DNA of 64,000 bases from Nitrospira sp. (GTDB taxonomy: Bacteria; Nitrospirota; Nitrospiria; Nitrospirales; Nitrospiraceae), in contig VOPR01000005.1 of the NCBI GenBank assembly GCA_009594995.1, positions 248,001 through 312,000 on the forward strand, read 5' to 3'. How positions within the stretch are numbered: position 1 is the stretch's first letter; every line of letters starts with the position of its first letter. Both the position numbers and the translations under genes were made by a program. Shown here in pieces: positions 1 to 7,651 of the stretch. The notes beneath the pieces were generated by a model. It searched no databases. It was given only the letters and a program-made list of their open reading frames with translations, and was not told where the DNA came from.

Positions 1-2
1 AT

Positions 3-353
3 CTTCGCGTGTCCGCCTTGGGGCGCTATGGACGCCCATTCAGCGGAGCGGCATTTCACCAGGTCGCACCACAATCTTATCTCGCCCAGGCTTCGGTCGG
101 ACTGGGGAACTATCACCGCTGGAAAGATTCGACACCGTGGGAAATTGAACTGGCGGTGACCGTCGATTCCGGTCTGTTCGTGGACCATCGGGGGGATGCG
201 CTGGAAGAACGATTCGTGTCGCTGGCGCTGCGCTATTCGGCGTTCACCTTCGAAACCTGGAACGATCTCATCAATCAAAAAGATTACGGTCCGACCTTCG
301 GCGCCCGCCTGACACTCGATTTGTTCTACATGTACGACCGCTGGTTTCACTGA
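3..353 (+). CDS. C-terminal fragment of a probable outer-membrane beta-barrel protein
   Basis: The reading frame is open from the left edge of the window, so the true start lies upstream and only about 116 residues are visible. The visible part has alternating hydrophobic/polar strands with many aromatic residues (YLAQASVGLG, FVSLALRYSAFTFETW) and ends in LDLFYMYDRWFH, with aromatic residues close to the C terminus as is common in barrel proteins. The mention of strands is from sequence; the outer-membrane location is inference. It converges on the crystallin-like gene on the other strand, with 26 nt between the stops. The family cannot be named from this fragment. Confidence 0.55.
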   Translation, partial: LRVSALGRYGRPFSGAAFHQVAPQSYLAQASVGLGNYHRWKDSTPWEIELAVTVDSGLFVDHRGDALEERFVSLALRYSAFTFETWNDLINQKDYGPTFGARLTLDLFYMYDRWFH

Positions 354-379
354 AGGTCGGACCGGTTCTCCCCCACCAT

Positions 380-769
380 TTACTTCCCGCAGCTGATCTT
401 GAGCGACTCGATATCGTTCGCCATATCCAGCTTGCCTAAATTGGGCACCCGTTGTCCCGGTGCAAAGGCGATTTCGGTGCCCTTAAAGTCTTTGTCCTCA
501 TACGCGCGTACCGTGGCATTGGAGCCCATAATCACACTCTCGATATCGTTGCTCCAATCTTTGCCGACAAGATTCTTTAATGTGGCATATTCCTTCGGGC
601 CTTGAAGCACGACGTGCGGGTCATCGACATCGAAGTGATCGTCTTCGAAGATTTCGATGAAGCAGTTCTTGTCCACGACCTGGAGTTCCAGATCGGCGGC
701 ATAGGCCGGTAACCCGCTCAGAGCCAGCAGCGCCGCCACGGCCAATGTCTTTCCTTGAGCCATCATCAC
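380..769 (-). CDS. Secreted beta/gamma-crystallin-like protein
   Basis: 129 residues. An N-terminal signal peptide (KTLAVAALLALSGLPAYA, cleavage after AYA) predicts export. The mature part carries two crystallin-like signatures, DWSNDIESVIM near residue 72 and KLDMANDIESLKI near the C terminus, with the aromatic stretch VRAYEDKDFKGTEIAF between them; the N/D-D-x-S type segments are the Ca-binding feature of microbial beta/gamma-crystallins. A cysteine at about residue 36 and one at the C terminus could form a disulphide. Start: three consecutive ATG codons follow a GGGAGG Shine-Dalgarno, so the first or second is likely used. A periplasmic calcium-binding or stress role is inferred from the fold only. 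Confidence 0.7.
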   Translation of the reverse strand: MMMAQGKTLAVAALLALSGLPAYAADLELQVVDKNCFIEIFEDDHFDVDDPHVVLQGPKEYATLKNLVGKDWSNDIESVIMGSNATVRAYEDKDFKGTEIAFAPGQRVPNLGKLDMANDIESLKISCGK

Positions 770-811
770 ACCTCCCGTTTTCTGTCGATGTGTTCTAGCA
801 ACCTCTTCGAA

Positions 812-895
812 CTACTTGAGAATGCCCAAAAACCAGAGCAGCACCAAGATGCTCGCCGGCACTCCCAGTAACCAGAGAATGAATCCTTTGCCCAT
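812..895 (-). CDS. 27-residue single-span membrane peptide
   Basis: A very short frame encoding MGKGFILWLLGV followed by PASILVLLWFLGILK and TAG. Nearly all of it is one hydrophobic helix with a lysine at each end, the layout of the tiny membrane peptides found beside stress genes in many Gram-negative bacteria. A strong AAGGAGG lies at 912-918, about 16 nt before the ATG, which is longer than ideal; an ATG nearer the SD (905) is in a different frame and gives a non-membrane peptide. It sits between two envelope-protein genes on the same strand. Function unknown; reality of translation is inferred from the hydrophobic design and the SD. Confidence 0.5.
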   Translation of the reverse strand: MGKGFILWLLGVPASILVLLWFLGILK

Positions 896-929
896 CGTTC
901 CCATTGGATGCCTCCTTATGAGCTGCAAT

Positions 930-1358
930 TCAGGGTATGAGTGATGACGCCACCAGCTCACGGTTCAAGGCATTGACCATCTTCAGGTGCGCGCGATGAT
1001 CATCCTCGAGCCCGGCCGCAAACAACTCTGCGTGTTTGCGCTGCAGAACCAGCCCGAACTCTCCCTGCTTACCGGACGGAATGTCATACAGCGACGCCAA
1101 GGCGCTCACATATTGCCCGCCGCCAGCCGCAGCTTCCTGCCACAGGTTTTCGTACGCCACACCTGCGAAGAGATTGATCTTCTGCTCCTTCAACACCATG
1201 CCGTCTGACGTGAACAGTTCATTCGGGCTCGTGCTGGAGAAAAAATTCACGGTGGTGTCGACCGTGGCTTTGGTGGTGTTGCACCCTCCAACCATGAAGC
1301 CCGCCGCCAGCACACATAGAGCTAAACCAAGCTTTTGAAATGATTGAGACGGTTTCAT
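930..1358 (-). CDS. DUF3015-like lipoprotein
   Basis: 142 residues from the chosen ATG, which follows a strong GAAGGAGG; an upstream in-frame start at 1418 would put a charged extension before the signal peptide and is less likely. The N terminus is a lipoprotein signal with lipobox VGGC (MKPSQSFQKLGLALCVLAAG, then FMVGGC). The rest contains the block AAAGGGQYVSALASLYDIP and a helical C terminus (FGLVLQRKHAELFAAGLEDD), resembling the DUF3015 family of small envelope proteins of unknown role. Predicted to be anchored by lipidation to a membrane facing the periplasm. Confidence 0.65.
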   Translation of the reverse strand: MKPSQSFQKLGLALCVLAAGFMVGGCNTTKATVDTTVNFFSSTSPNELFTSDGMVLKEQKINLFAGVAYENLWQEAAAGGGQYVSALASLYDIPSGKQGEFGLVLQRKHAELFAAGLEDDHRAHLKMVNALNRELVASSLIP

Positions 1359-1597
1359 AGGGGCCTCCTTCTCGCTCGCGTACGCCAAGTCGATGTCTTT
1401 CAATACCTCTCTATTCACTATTCACGTTGTAACCGCGGAATCGAACAGGCGAGCCTAGTCATTACCCTGGGACAGGGAGAAGAAAGCCCCTAGGGAGACA
1501 ACTAAGGCGGATGATGTCAGGTTCAAACGAAAGGAGAATGAAATCGAAGACGTACAGGAGAGGTCATAGTGAGCGGCAAGAAAATACTTTCGCGCTC

Positions 1598-1927
1598 TCA
1601 CCACTCTTTGAAGACAACAAACACGGCGCCAATCATCATCGCGAATCCAACCACATAGTTCCACTTCAATTCTTCTTTGAGATACACAACCGAGAACACG
1701 CAAAACACGATGAGAGTGATCACCTCCTGAATCGTCTTGAGCTGCGCTGCGGTGAAGTCATAATGGCCGATCCGATTAGCCGGCACCTGGAAACAGTACT
1801 CCACGAACGCGATGCCCCAACTCGCAAGAATCGCAATCCACAGCGGCGACTCCTTGTACTTGAGGTGCCCATACCAAGCGAAGGTCATGAAGATGTTGGA
1901 GATGGTGAGTAAGAGAATGGTGTGCAT
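1598..1927 (-). CDS. DMT-type membrane protein, DUF486 family
   Basis: 109 residues with four hydrophobic helices and the family hallmark FMTFAWYGHLKYK near residue 13, then WGIAFVEYCFQVPANRIG and the charged segment FTAAQLKTIQEVITL. These match the DUF486 branch of drug/metabolite transporter-like proteins, whose substrate is not established. The length is typical. A clear GGGAGG Shine-Dalgarno sits 5-6 nt before the ATG. It is followed on the same strand by the DUF3015-like lipoprotein after about 240 nt, so co-transcription is not clear. Confidence 0.85.
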   Translation of the reverse strand: MHTILLLTISNIFMTFAWYGHLKYKESPLWIAILASWGIAFVEYCFQVPANRIGHYDFTAAQLKTIQEVITLIVFCVFSVVYLKEELKWNYVVGFAMMIGAVFVVFKEW

Positions 1928-2437
1928 GGGCCTCCCTTCTTACAAGCATTCAACTGATCGCAACAGTTACGATCGGCCGCATGAAAGCTTAATCATGTAT
2001 GCAGGCGAGCACAAAATAAAACCAGGAAAGGCAACAAACAAGCAGTCGAAGATGTAACCGAGAATTATGGCTCAAGAATTACTTCTCAACCCAGCCTAAC
2101 CTTCACCTCGCGGGGTGCGCGGGGGGCGCTTCGGGTGTTGTCAGGTCGACACGGCAAGACAGTAGCAACCAACCTGAAGCAGTGCGACGGCACGCGACCT
2201 TCGGTCCGTTTGAAGCCATCCGCGGCATGGAAGGTCCCTCTCTTCCCTACCTTCCCAATGTCCAATTCCCTCGAAGCGGGATGGCTGGACCGTCCTTCAC
2301 CGCGCGCGTCCAACGAGGGCCTTCTGAGGCCGCGCGTTGCGCGAGGTGCGCGACGCGACGAATAAGGAGCATCACGTTTGCGCACGCCGGCGAGTGGTGA
2401 GCCGGCCGTGTCCTCGAAGGATGGCCAGTCCACCCGC
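1928..2437. other. 510-nt gene-free stretch downstream of uvrA containing a structured element
   Basis: No convincing gene is seen: the frames that cross it lack starts with ribosome sites and are arginine/proline rich, as expected of non-coding GC-rich DNA. The left third (about 1928-2085) is AT richer. The right part is a GC-rich block with two hairpins (2318-2331 and 2333-2357), listed separately. Confidence 0.6.
2318..2357. repeat. Tandem hairpins, candidate REP-like or transcript-end element
   Basis: Two adjacent stem-loops. GGCCT (2318-2322) pairs with AGGCC (2327-2331) around a 4-nt loop. Directly after it, CGCGTTGCGC (2333-2342) pairs with GCGCGACGCG (2348-2357), ten pairs including one G-T, around a 5-nt loop. 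They lie about 80-120 nt past the uvrA stop codon in the direction of uvrA transcription. There is no T-run, so this is not a classical intrinsic terminator; an mRNA-stabilising 3' structure or a dispersed repeat is possible. Confidence 0.5.
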
Positions 2438-4945
2438 TCACACTCCCGCTTCCTTTAGCACCTGCCCCGTATACGACCGTTTCACCTTGGCGATGTCTTT
2501 CGGCGGGCCTTCTGCGACGATTTCGCCGCCGCGATCGCCGCCTTCGGGACCGAGATCGATGATCCAATCGGCATTGCGGATCATGTCGAGGTTGTGTTCG
2601 ATCACCAGGACAGTATTGCCGGCCTCGACCAGGCGATCGAGCACGTCCAGCAGTCGTTGGATGTCGGCGAAATGCAGGCCAGTGGTGGGTTCATCGAGAA
2701 TGTACATGGTACGGCCGGTGGGACGCTTGGAGAGTTCGCGCGAGAGTTTCACCCGCTGGGCTTCGCCGCCGGACAGTGTGGTGGCGGATTGACCGAGCTT
2801 GACGTAGTGCAGCCCCACGTCGTGGAGCGTCTGCAACTTGGTCTTGATGTAAGGGATGTTCTCGAAGAACTCCAAGGCGTCGTCCACGGTCATGTTGAGG
2901 ATATCGGCGATGCTGCGGCCCTTGTACTGAATCTCCAGGGTCTCGCGGTTATAGCGCTGCCCCTTGCAGACCTCGCAGGTGACATAGACATCGGGCAGGA
3001 AGTGCATTTCGATTTTGATCAACCCATCACCCTGACAGGCTTCGCAGCGTCCGCCTTTGACATTGAAGCTGTAGCGGCCCGGCTTGTAGCCCCGCACGCG
3101 AGACTCCGGCAGGTTGGAAAACAAATCGCGAATGAACGTAAAGAGCCCGGTGTAGGTCGCCGGATTCGATCGCGGCGTGCGACCGATTGGCGATTGGTCG
3201 ATATCGATGATTTTATCCAGCGCACTGACGCCTTTGAGCTCCTTGCAGCCATCGATCTTCGGTTTCTTGTGATAGAGCAGCTGCGAAAGTGAGTGGAATA
3301 AGACTTCGAGCACGAGGGTGCTTTTCCCGGACCCCGAGACGCCGGTCACGCAGGTCAGCAGACCCAATGGAATGTTGACGGTGACGCCTTTCAGATTATG
3401 TTTTTTCGCCCCGACGACGGTGATAGACCCTTTCGGCTTGCGCTGGCGCTGCGGAAGCGAGACCATTTGCTCACCGCGCAGGTACAGGCCGGTCAACGAA
3501 TCCGGATTCGCCATCACCTGCTTGGGCGTACCCTGAGCAATGATCCTGCCGCCATGCGTGCCGGCGCCCGGGCCTAAATCGAGAATGTAGTCGGCCGCCG
3601 CCATCGTCTCTGCATCATGCTCCACCACAATGACCGTATTCCCGAGATCGCGGAGGCGAAGCAGGGTTTGCAGCAAGCGCCGATTGTCCCGTTGGTGGAG
3701 CCCGATCGACGGTTCGTCCAGGATGTACAACACACCGACCAGACCGGACCCGATTTGGGTGGCGAGACGAATACGTTGACCTTCGCCGCCTGAAAGCGTG
3801 GCCGCGGGACGATCCAGCGTCAAATAATCCAAGCCCACATTCACCAGGAACCCCAGCCGTTCACGAATCTCTTTCAGGATACGATGGGCGATGACGAGTT
3901 CACGCTCGGTGAATTTAAGGGTCGTAAAAAAATCCGCCGCCGCGCGCACGGACAGCCCCGTCACCTCAGCGATGGATTTCTTGGCGATCTTCACCGCCAG
4001 ACTTTCCGGCTTGAGCCGCGCCCCGTCGCAGGTTTCGCACCGTTCCAGCAGCGTAAAGTCCTCTTCTTCCGAGGCGCCCGGTGTCATGGCATACCCGATA
4101 CCATCGCAGGCCGGGCAGGCGCCGTGCGGACTATTGAACGAAAACACCCGCGGTGTGATCTCCGGATAACTGACTCCGCACTTGATACAGGCCAGCTTGT
4201 CGCTGTAGAGATGCAATTTGCCTGTTTCAGAGAGCACCCCGACTAATCCACCTGCCAGCTTCACCGACGTTTCGACGGAGTCCGCGATTCGTCGCATCAA
4301 GGCATCGCCCGGCTTCATCACCAGCCGATCGACCACAATTTCGATGTTGTGTTTCTTCTGCTTGTCGAGCGTGATGTCGTCGCCCAGATCGACCATCTCA
4401 CCGTTGATGCGCGCCCGCACGTAGCCGGCCTTGCGCATCTCCAGCAGTTCTTTGCGGTATTCGCCCTTCCGCCCGCGGACGATCGGCGAGAGAATTTGAA
4501 ACTTCGAGCCTTCCGGCAATTCACAAATCGCATCCACCATCTGCTGGACCGTCTGTGCCGTAATTTCCTGTCCGCATTGGAAACAGAACGGGTGTCCGAC
4601 GCGGGCGTAGAGCAGCCGCAGATAGTCGTAGATTTCGGTGACGGTCCCGACCGTGGACCGGGGATTGTGACTAGTGCTCTTCTGTTCGATGGAAATGGCC
4701 GGCGAGAGGCCCTCGATGGAGTCCACGTCGGGCTTCCCCATCTGTTCGAGAAACTGCCGGGCATACGCGGACAGCGACTCCACGTACCGCCGCTGGCCTT
4801 CCGCGTAGATCGTGTCGAAGGCGAGGGAGGATTTGCCCGACCCGCTCAAGCCGGTCATGACGACCAACTTATCCCGCGGAATCTCGACATCGAGGTTCTT
4901 CAGATTGTGCTCACGCGCCCCTTTGATGATGATGGAATTGCTCAT
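2438..4945 (-). CDS. uvrA: UvrABC system protein A, short form lacking the insertion domain
   Basis: ATPase that scans DNA for bulky lesions with UvrB in nucleotide excision repair. Visible: Walker [10 protein letters not shown] (residue 32), UvrB-binding region (about 120-245), first zinc module C253/C256/C277/C280, ABC signature [12 protein letters not shown], second Walker [10 protein letters not shown], second zinc module CEAC...CEVC, second signature [11 protein letters not shown] and Walker [13 protein letters not shown]. Length is 835 rather than about 940. The loss is local: after C280 only about 15 residues separate DGIGYAM from [11 protein letters not shown], where other UvrA proteins carry the insertion domain of roughly 110 residues (287-398). 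All catalytic parts remain. No Shine-Dalgarno precedes the ATG; an extended -10 box lies 9 nt upstream. Confidence 0.97.
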   Translation of the reverse strand: MSNSIIIKGAREHNLKNLDVEIPRDKLVVMTGLSGSGKSSLAFDTIYAEGQRRYVESLSAYARQFLEQMGKPDVDSIEGLSPAISIEQKSTSHNPRSTVGTVTEIYDYLRLLYARVGHPFCFQCGQEITAQTVQQMVDAICELPEGSKFQILSPIVRGRKGEYRKELLEMRKAGYVRARINGEMVDLGDDITLDKQKKHNIEIVVDRLVMKPGDALMRRIADSVETSVKLAGGLVGVLSETGKLHLYSDKLACIKCGVSYPEITPRVFSFNSPHGACPACDGIGYAMTPGASEEEDFTLLERCETCDGARLKPESLAVKIAKKSIAEVTGLSVRAAADFFTTLKFTERELVIAHRILKEIRERLGFLVNVGLDYLTLDRPAATLSGGEGQRIRLATQIGSGLVGVLYILDEPSIGLHQRDNRRLLQTLLRLRDLGNTVIVVEHDAETMAAADYILDLGPGAGTHGGRIIAQGTPKQVMANPDSLTGLYLRGEQMVSLPQRQRKPKGSITVVGAKKHNLKGVTVNIPLGLLTCVTGVSGSGKSTLVLEVLFHSLSQLLYHKKPKIDGCKELKGVSALDKIIDIDQSPIGRTPRSNPATYTGLFTFIRDLFSNLPESRVRGYKPGRYSFNVKGGRCEACQGDGLIKIEMHFLPDVYVTCEVCKGQRYNRETLEIQYKGRSIADILNMTVDDALEFFENIPYIKTKLQTLHDVGLHYVKLGQSATTLSGGEAQRVKLSRELSKRPTGRTMYILDEPTTGLHFADIQRLLDVLDRLVEAGNTVLVIEHNLDMIRNADWIIDLGPEGGDRGGEIVAEGPPKDIAKVKRSYTGQVLKEAGV

Positions 4946-4964
4946 AAGCGCGGGATTATACCAC
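4946..4964 (-). promoter_or_regulatory. uvrA promoter, extended -10, predicted leaderless start
   Basis: On the minus strand TATAAT occupies 4960-4955 and is preceded by TGG, forming an extended -10 (TGn). Only 9 nt separate it from the uvrA ATG at 4945, so the expected transcription start falls 2-3 nt before the start codon. No convincing -35 box and no Shine-Dalgarno are seen. Confidence 0.65.
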
Positions 4965-5150
4965 GCCGTCGCGCGAGTCTCGGCATCCGACCATCATGAC
5001 TTTGACGCCGATGCCGGCAAGACCGTCAAAAAATCGACGCACCGCCATAGCATCGGCCGGAAGGGATTTTAGTTTTCCAGAGATGTGCCGATAGGGAACT
5101 GCGGGAGCCTTCACCCCGACCCACAACCACCCACGATTTCGACGGCCGCT

Positions 5151-5942
5151 ATGCATGACGTGTTGAGCCTCTTTAAGCGGAATATCAATCAGCTATTCGG
5201 GATTACGGTCGATATCCTCAATGTCGGGCGCTCCCTTCAGCAGCTCTCCCTCTCCATGCAGATCCTGGCCAATAACGGCGTGGTCCAAGCGGCCAAAATC
5301 CCCGGTGGAAAAGGCCGGCCCATGCTGGCACTAGTCGAAATCCTCAACAACACTCCCAAAGAAATCCGGCCGGAAGTGGAAGCCCTGGAGCACCTCTGTG
5401 CGGGGCTGGCCAAGGTTACGGCCAGCAGTTCGAATATTGTCTGGCGCTACCACCAATTGATTGCGAGCCTCCTCTCGGCGATGGCACATGCGCAACCGAG
5501 CGCAGCCTCGAAACATCTGGAGACTTTGTCTCACCTCCGCTTCACCACGGCGGCTGATGTGGCTCAATTGATGCATCATCCGGCGTTTTCGGACGCCGGA
5601 TCACTCGAACGTGACAATCGTGCCTATATCGTCCATTTGTGCCAGGCCAACCTCGCCGAACTGCATGAACGGCTGAAAGAGGCGCTGCGCTGTCTGGGGG
5701 AAACCCAGCAAGCTCTGGTCGGACTGAAAGCGATCGGTCTCACCGCGCGCTACATGGCCTTCTGCATTGCCTCGGAAGCGGCAGGATTGGCCGAGGCCGA
5801 AGCCAACTTCAAGAATCTGGCAACGGAAATTACCCATGTCGTGGATGACCTGGACGCGAAAACCCGTTCCATGAAAGAAGCCATCGAGCACGGGCAGGAG
5901 CTCTTAGAACTGCTGCTGAAAGGGCATACGTATGCAAAGTAA
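5151..5942 (+). CDS. Helical protein coupled to the ODP-like sensor
   Basis: 263 residues from the ATG beginning MHDVLSLFK, chosen because upstream residues in the frame look non-coding. The protein is predicted to be almost wholly alpha-helical, with heptad-like stretches (VDILNVGRSLQQLSLSMQIL, ITHVVDDLDAKTRSMKEAI) similar in style to chemoreceptor signalling helices, but no classical MCP hairpin tip is recognisable. No membrane segment or signal peptide is seen, so it should be cytoplasmic. Its last 11 nt overlap the start of the next gene, indicating translational coupling to the ODP-like protein. By analogy with oxygen-sensing ODP proteins that work with chemotaxis receptors, it may be the partner that receives the signal; this is inference. 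Confidence 0.6.
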   Translation: MHDVLSLFKRNINQLFGITVDILNVGRSLQQLSLSMQILANNGVVQAAKIPGGKGRPMLALVEILNNTPKEIRPEVEALEHLCAGLAKVTASSSNIVWRYHQLIASLLSAMAHAQPSAASKHLETLSHLRFTTAADVAQLMHHPAFSDAGSLERDNRAYIVHLCQANLAELHERLKEALRCLGETQQALVGLKAIGLTARYMAFCIASEAAGLAEAEANFKNLATEITHVVDDLDAKTRSMKEAIEHGQELLELLLKGHTYAK

Positions 5943-6711
5943 AGTCTTGTACAACCAGGACGGCCACCAGTGGATCGTCATCGGCCGGGATCCTGAAAAG
6001 GACAGTCACGTCATCGATACGAATGAGTATGTGATCATCAATCGCGGGCATGCCATGTTGCTGGACCCGGGTGGCATTCAAATCTTCCCACAGGTTTTGG
6101 CGGAACTCGCGAAGTATGTACGCATGCAGGATATCAAGGTGATCTTTGCCAGCCACCAGGACCCGGATATCTGTTCGTCGCTGGCCATGTGGCTCGACCT
6201 CAACCCGGCGATCAAAACCTACTGTTCCTGGCTGTGGACCGGCTTCGTCAGCCATTTCAGCACCGGCGCAGTGATTACGCTCAATCCCATTCCCGACCAG
6301 GGGATGCGTATCAGAATCGGTGAGGAGGGGCCTGAGGTGGAGGCGGTTCCGGCCCACTACTGCCATTCATCAGGCAATTTCTCCCTCTACGATCCGACTG
6401 CAGGTATCCTGTTCTCGGGTGACATCGGCGGCGCCCTGGTCCCGGACCATCATGCCAGCCTGGTCGTCACCGATTTCGAGCAGCACGTCCAATATATGCG
6501 CGGGTTTCACCTCCGATGGATGCCGTCGACGGTCGCCCTGCGCGGCTGGACGCAACGGGTCCGCGCCATTAAGCCCCGCATGATCTGCCCCCAGCACGGC
6601 TCAATCTTCGAAGGCGACAATGTCGGCAAGCTCCTGGATTGGCTCGACAGCCTCGAAGTCGGGCAATGGAAGGATTCCGCCCCTAAGACCGACGTGCGCG
6701 CGGCGGCCTGA
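5932..6711 (+). CDS. ODP-like di-iron metallo-beta-lactamase-fold protein
   Basis: 259 residues with the metallo-beta-lactamase fold. The usual HxHxDH motif is replaced by SHQDPDICSS (H75, D77/D79), followed by AHYCHSSGNF (H142, H145), LFSGDIGG and CPQHGS. This ligand pattern matches the flavo-di-iron/ODP branch that binds two irons and oxygen rather than hydrolysing beta-lactams. No flavodoxin domain follows, so it is not a full flavodi-iron oxygen reductase. Known ODP proteins act as oxygen or iron sensors for chemotaxis. It overlaps the upstream helical-protein gene by 11 nt, which supports a two-component sensor-partner pair. Assignment as a sensor is inferred. Confidence 0.75.
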   Translation: MQSKVLYNQDGHQWIVIGRDPEKDSHVIDTNEYVIINRGHAMLLDPGGIQIFPQVLAELAKYVRMQDIKVIFASHQDPDICSSLAMWLDLNPAIKTYCSWLWTGFVSHFSTGAVITLNPIPDQGMRIRIGEEGPEVEAVPAHYCHSSGNFSLYDPTAGILFSGDIGGALVPDHHASLVVTDFEQHVQYMRGFHLRWMPSTVALRGWTQRVRAIKPRMICPQHGSIFEGDNVGKLLDWLDSLEVGQWKDSAPKTDVRAAA

Positions 6712-6770
6712 CGCGGGCCGGCCGACGACCAAACCGTTTTCACCAGCATCGCCCGACCAGCCCCGCGACC

Positions 6771-6800
6771 TTGACAACAGGCAAAAGCGGGTGCTACCAC
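6771..6800 (+). promoter_or_regulatory. ubiE promoter, predicted leaderless start
   Basis: TTGACA (6771-6776), an 18-nt spacer and TACCAC (6795-6800) preceded by TGC (extended -10). Six nt separate the -10 from the ATG at 6807; the intervening bases are CCTCCC, the opposite of a Shine-Dalgarno. This argues against an earlier start for ubiE because the -35 lies where the longer frame would begin. Confidence 0.5.
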
Positions 6801-6806
6801 CCTCCC

Positions 6807-7583
6807 ATGGTGCGGGCACAACAATCCTCCATATCTGAGCAACCTGAAGGGGCGGCGAAAGCCGTCTCCACCTGGTCCGGCCAAGCGCGCGAACAGGCCG
6901 TCCAGCGCATGTTCACCGCGATCGCAGGCGTCTACGATCTCAATAATACGCTGCTGAGCTTCGGCCTCCACCACCATTGGAAACGCCTCACGGCCTCCTA
7001 CGTGCCCACCGTGACGAACGGGCGCGCGTTGGACATCGGTGCCGGAACGGCGGATCTCGCGCTGTTGATTGAACCGAAAATGGGCCAGGAAGGGCACGTG
7101 ATCGCCTCCGATTTGAACCATGCGATGTTGGCGGAAGGACTGAGGAAGGTCACCGGACGCGGGCTCCGCGACCGGATTACCTGCCTGCAGGCGAATGCCG
7201 AGCAGTTGGGCTTTCCCGATGAGACCTTCCACGCCGTGACCACCGGCTTCTGTATGCGCAACGTGGGCAATCTAACGCAGGCATTTACGGAAATCCGACG
7301 GGTTTTGCGACCGGGCGGCCGATTTGTCTGCCTGGAATTTTCCCGCCCGGCCTATGGCTGGCTGCGCGCCCTCTACGATTGGTATTCATTTCGCCTGCTT
7401 CCCTGGATCGGCACCAAGGTCGCGCGCGACCGGACTGGCGTCTACGAATACCTGCCGGCGTCGATCCGAACCTTTCCCGATCAGGAACGGCTGGCCACCC
7501 TGTTGCGCGAAGCCGGATTCCGCCAGGTGGAATACCGGAACCTTACCGGGGGCATTGTCGCAATCCACGTGGCAACGAAATAG
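6807..7583 (+). CDS. ubiE: Demethylmenaquinone methyltransferase (UbiE/MenG type)
   Basis: 258 residues. SAM-dependent C-methylation of demethylmenaquinone, the last step of menaquinone synthesis. Seen: the N-terminal family block VQRMFTAIAGVYDLNNTLLSFG, the SAM motif ALDIGAGTADLALL, then ANAEQLGFPDETFHAVTTGFCMRNV (motif II region) and EIRRVLRPGGRFVCLEFSRP. The C-terminal third (FDWYSF-like YDWYSFRLLPWIG) also follows the family, and length is normal. The ATG at 6807 was chosen because a promoter occupies the sequence before it. The radical SAM gene follows after 66 nt of heptad repeats. The family also contains ubiquinone-pathway members, so the quinone is inferred. Confidence 0.9.
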   Translation: MVRAQQSSISEQPEGAAKAVSTWSGQAREQAVQRMFTAIAGVYDLNNTLLSFGLHHHWKRLTASYVPTVTNGRALDIGAGTADLALLIEPKMGQEGHVIASDLNHAMLAEGLRKVTGRGLRDRITCLQANAEQLGFPDETFHAVTTGFCMRNVGNLTQAFTEIRRVLRPGGRFVCLEFSRPAYGWLRALYDWYSFRLLPWIGTKVARDRTGVYEYLPASIRTFPDQERLATLLREAGFRQVEYRNLTGGIVAIHVATK

Positions 7584-7593
7584 CAAAAAGGCG

Positions 7594-7651
7594 ATCAGCT
7601 TTCAGCGCTCAGCGCAGGCTGATAGCTACGAGCTGACGGCTGATAGCTGAT
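7594..7651. repeat. Inverted array of GCTGA heptads between ubiE and a radical SAM gene
   Basis: The intergenic gap is built from 7-nt units. ATCAGCT, TTCAGCG, CTCAGCG (7594-7614) are followed, after CA, by GGCTGAT, AGCTACG, AGCTGAC, GGCTGAT, AGCTGAT (7617-7651), which are the same unit in the opposite orientation, so the two halves can pair as a hairpin. The last unit supplies the first two bases of the ATG at 7650. The hairpin could end or attenuate the ubiE transcript; its origin as a mobile or slippage-derived repeat is inference. Confidence 0.75.

Noticed and set aside
1511..1912. 133-codon plus-strand frame opposite the DUF486 gene
   Set aside because: The minus-strand frame encodes four membrane helices with family motifs; the plus frame has none.
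2086..2567. Several short arginine-rich frames next to the uvrA 3' end
   Set aside because: They cross the hairpin element, lack ribosome sites and have low-complexity composition.
2594..3292. 232-codon open frame on the plus strand inside uvrA
   Set aside because: Antisense shadow of a strongly conserved gene in GC-rich DNA; no ribosome site and no recognisable motif.
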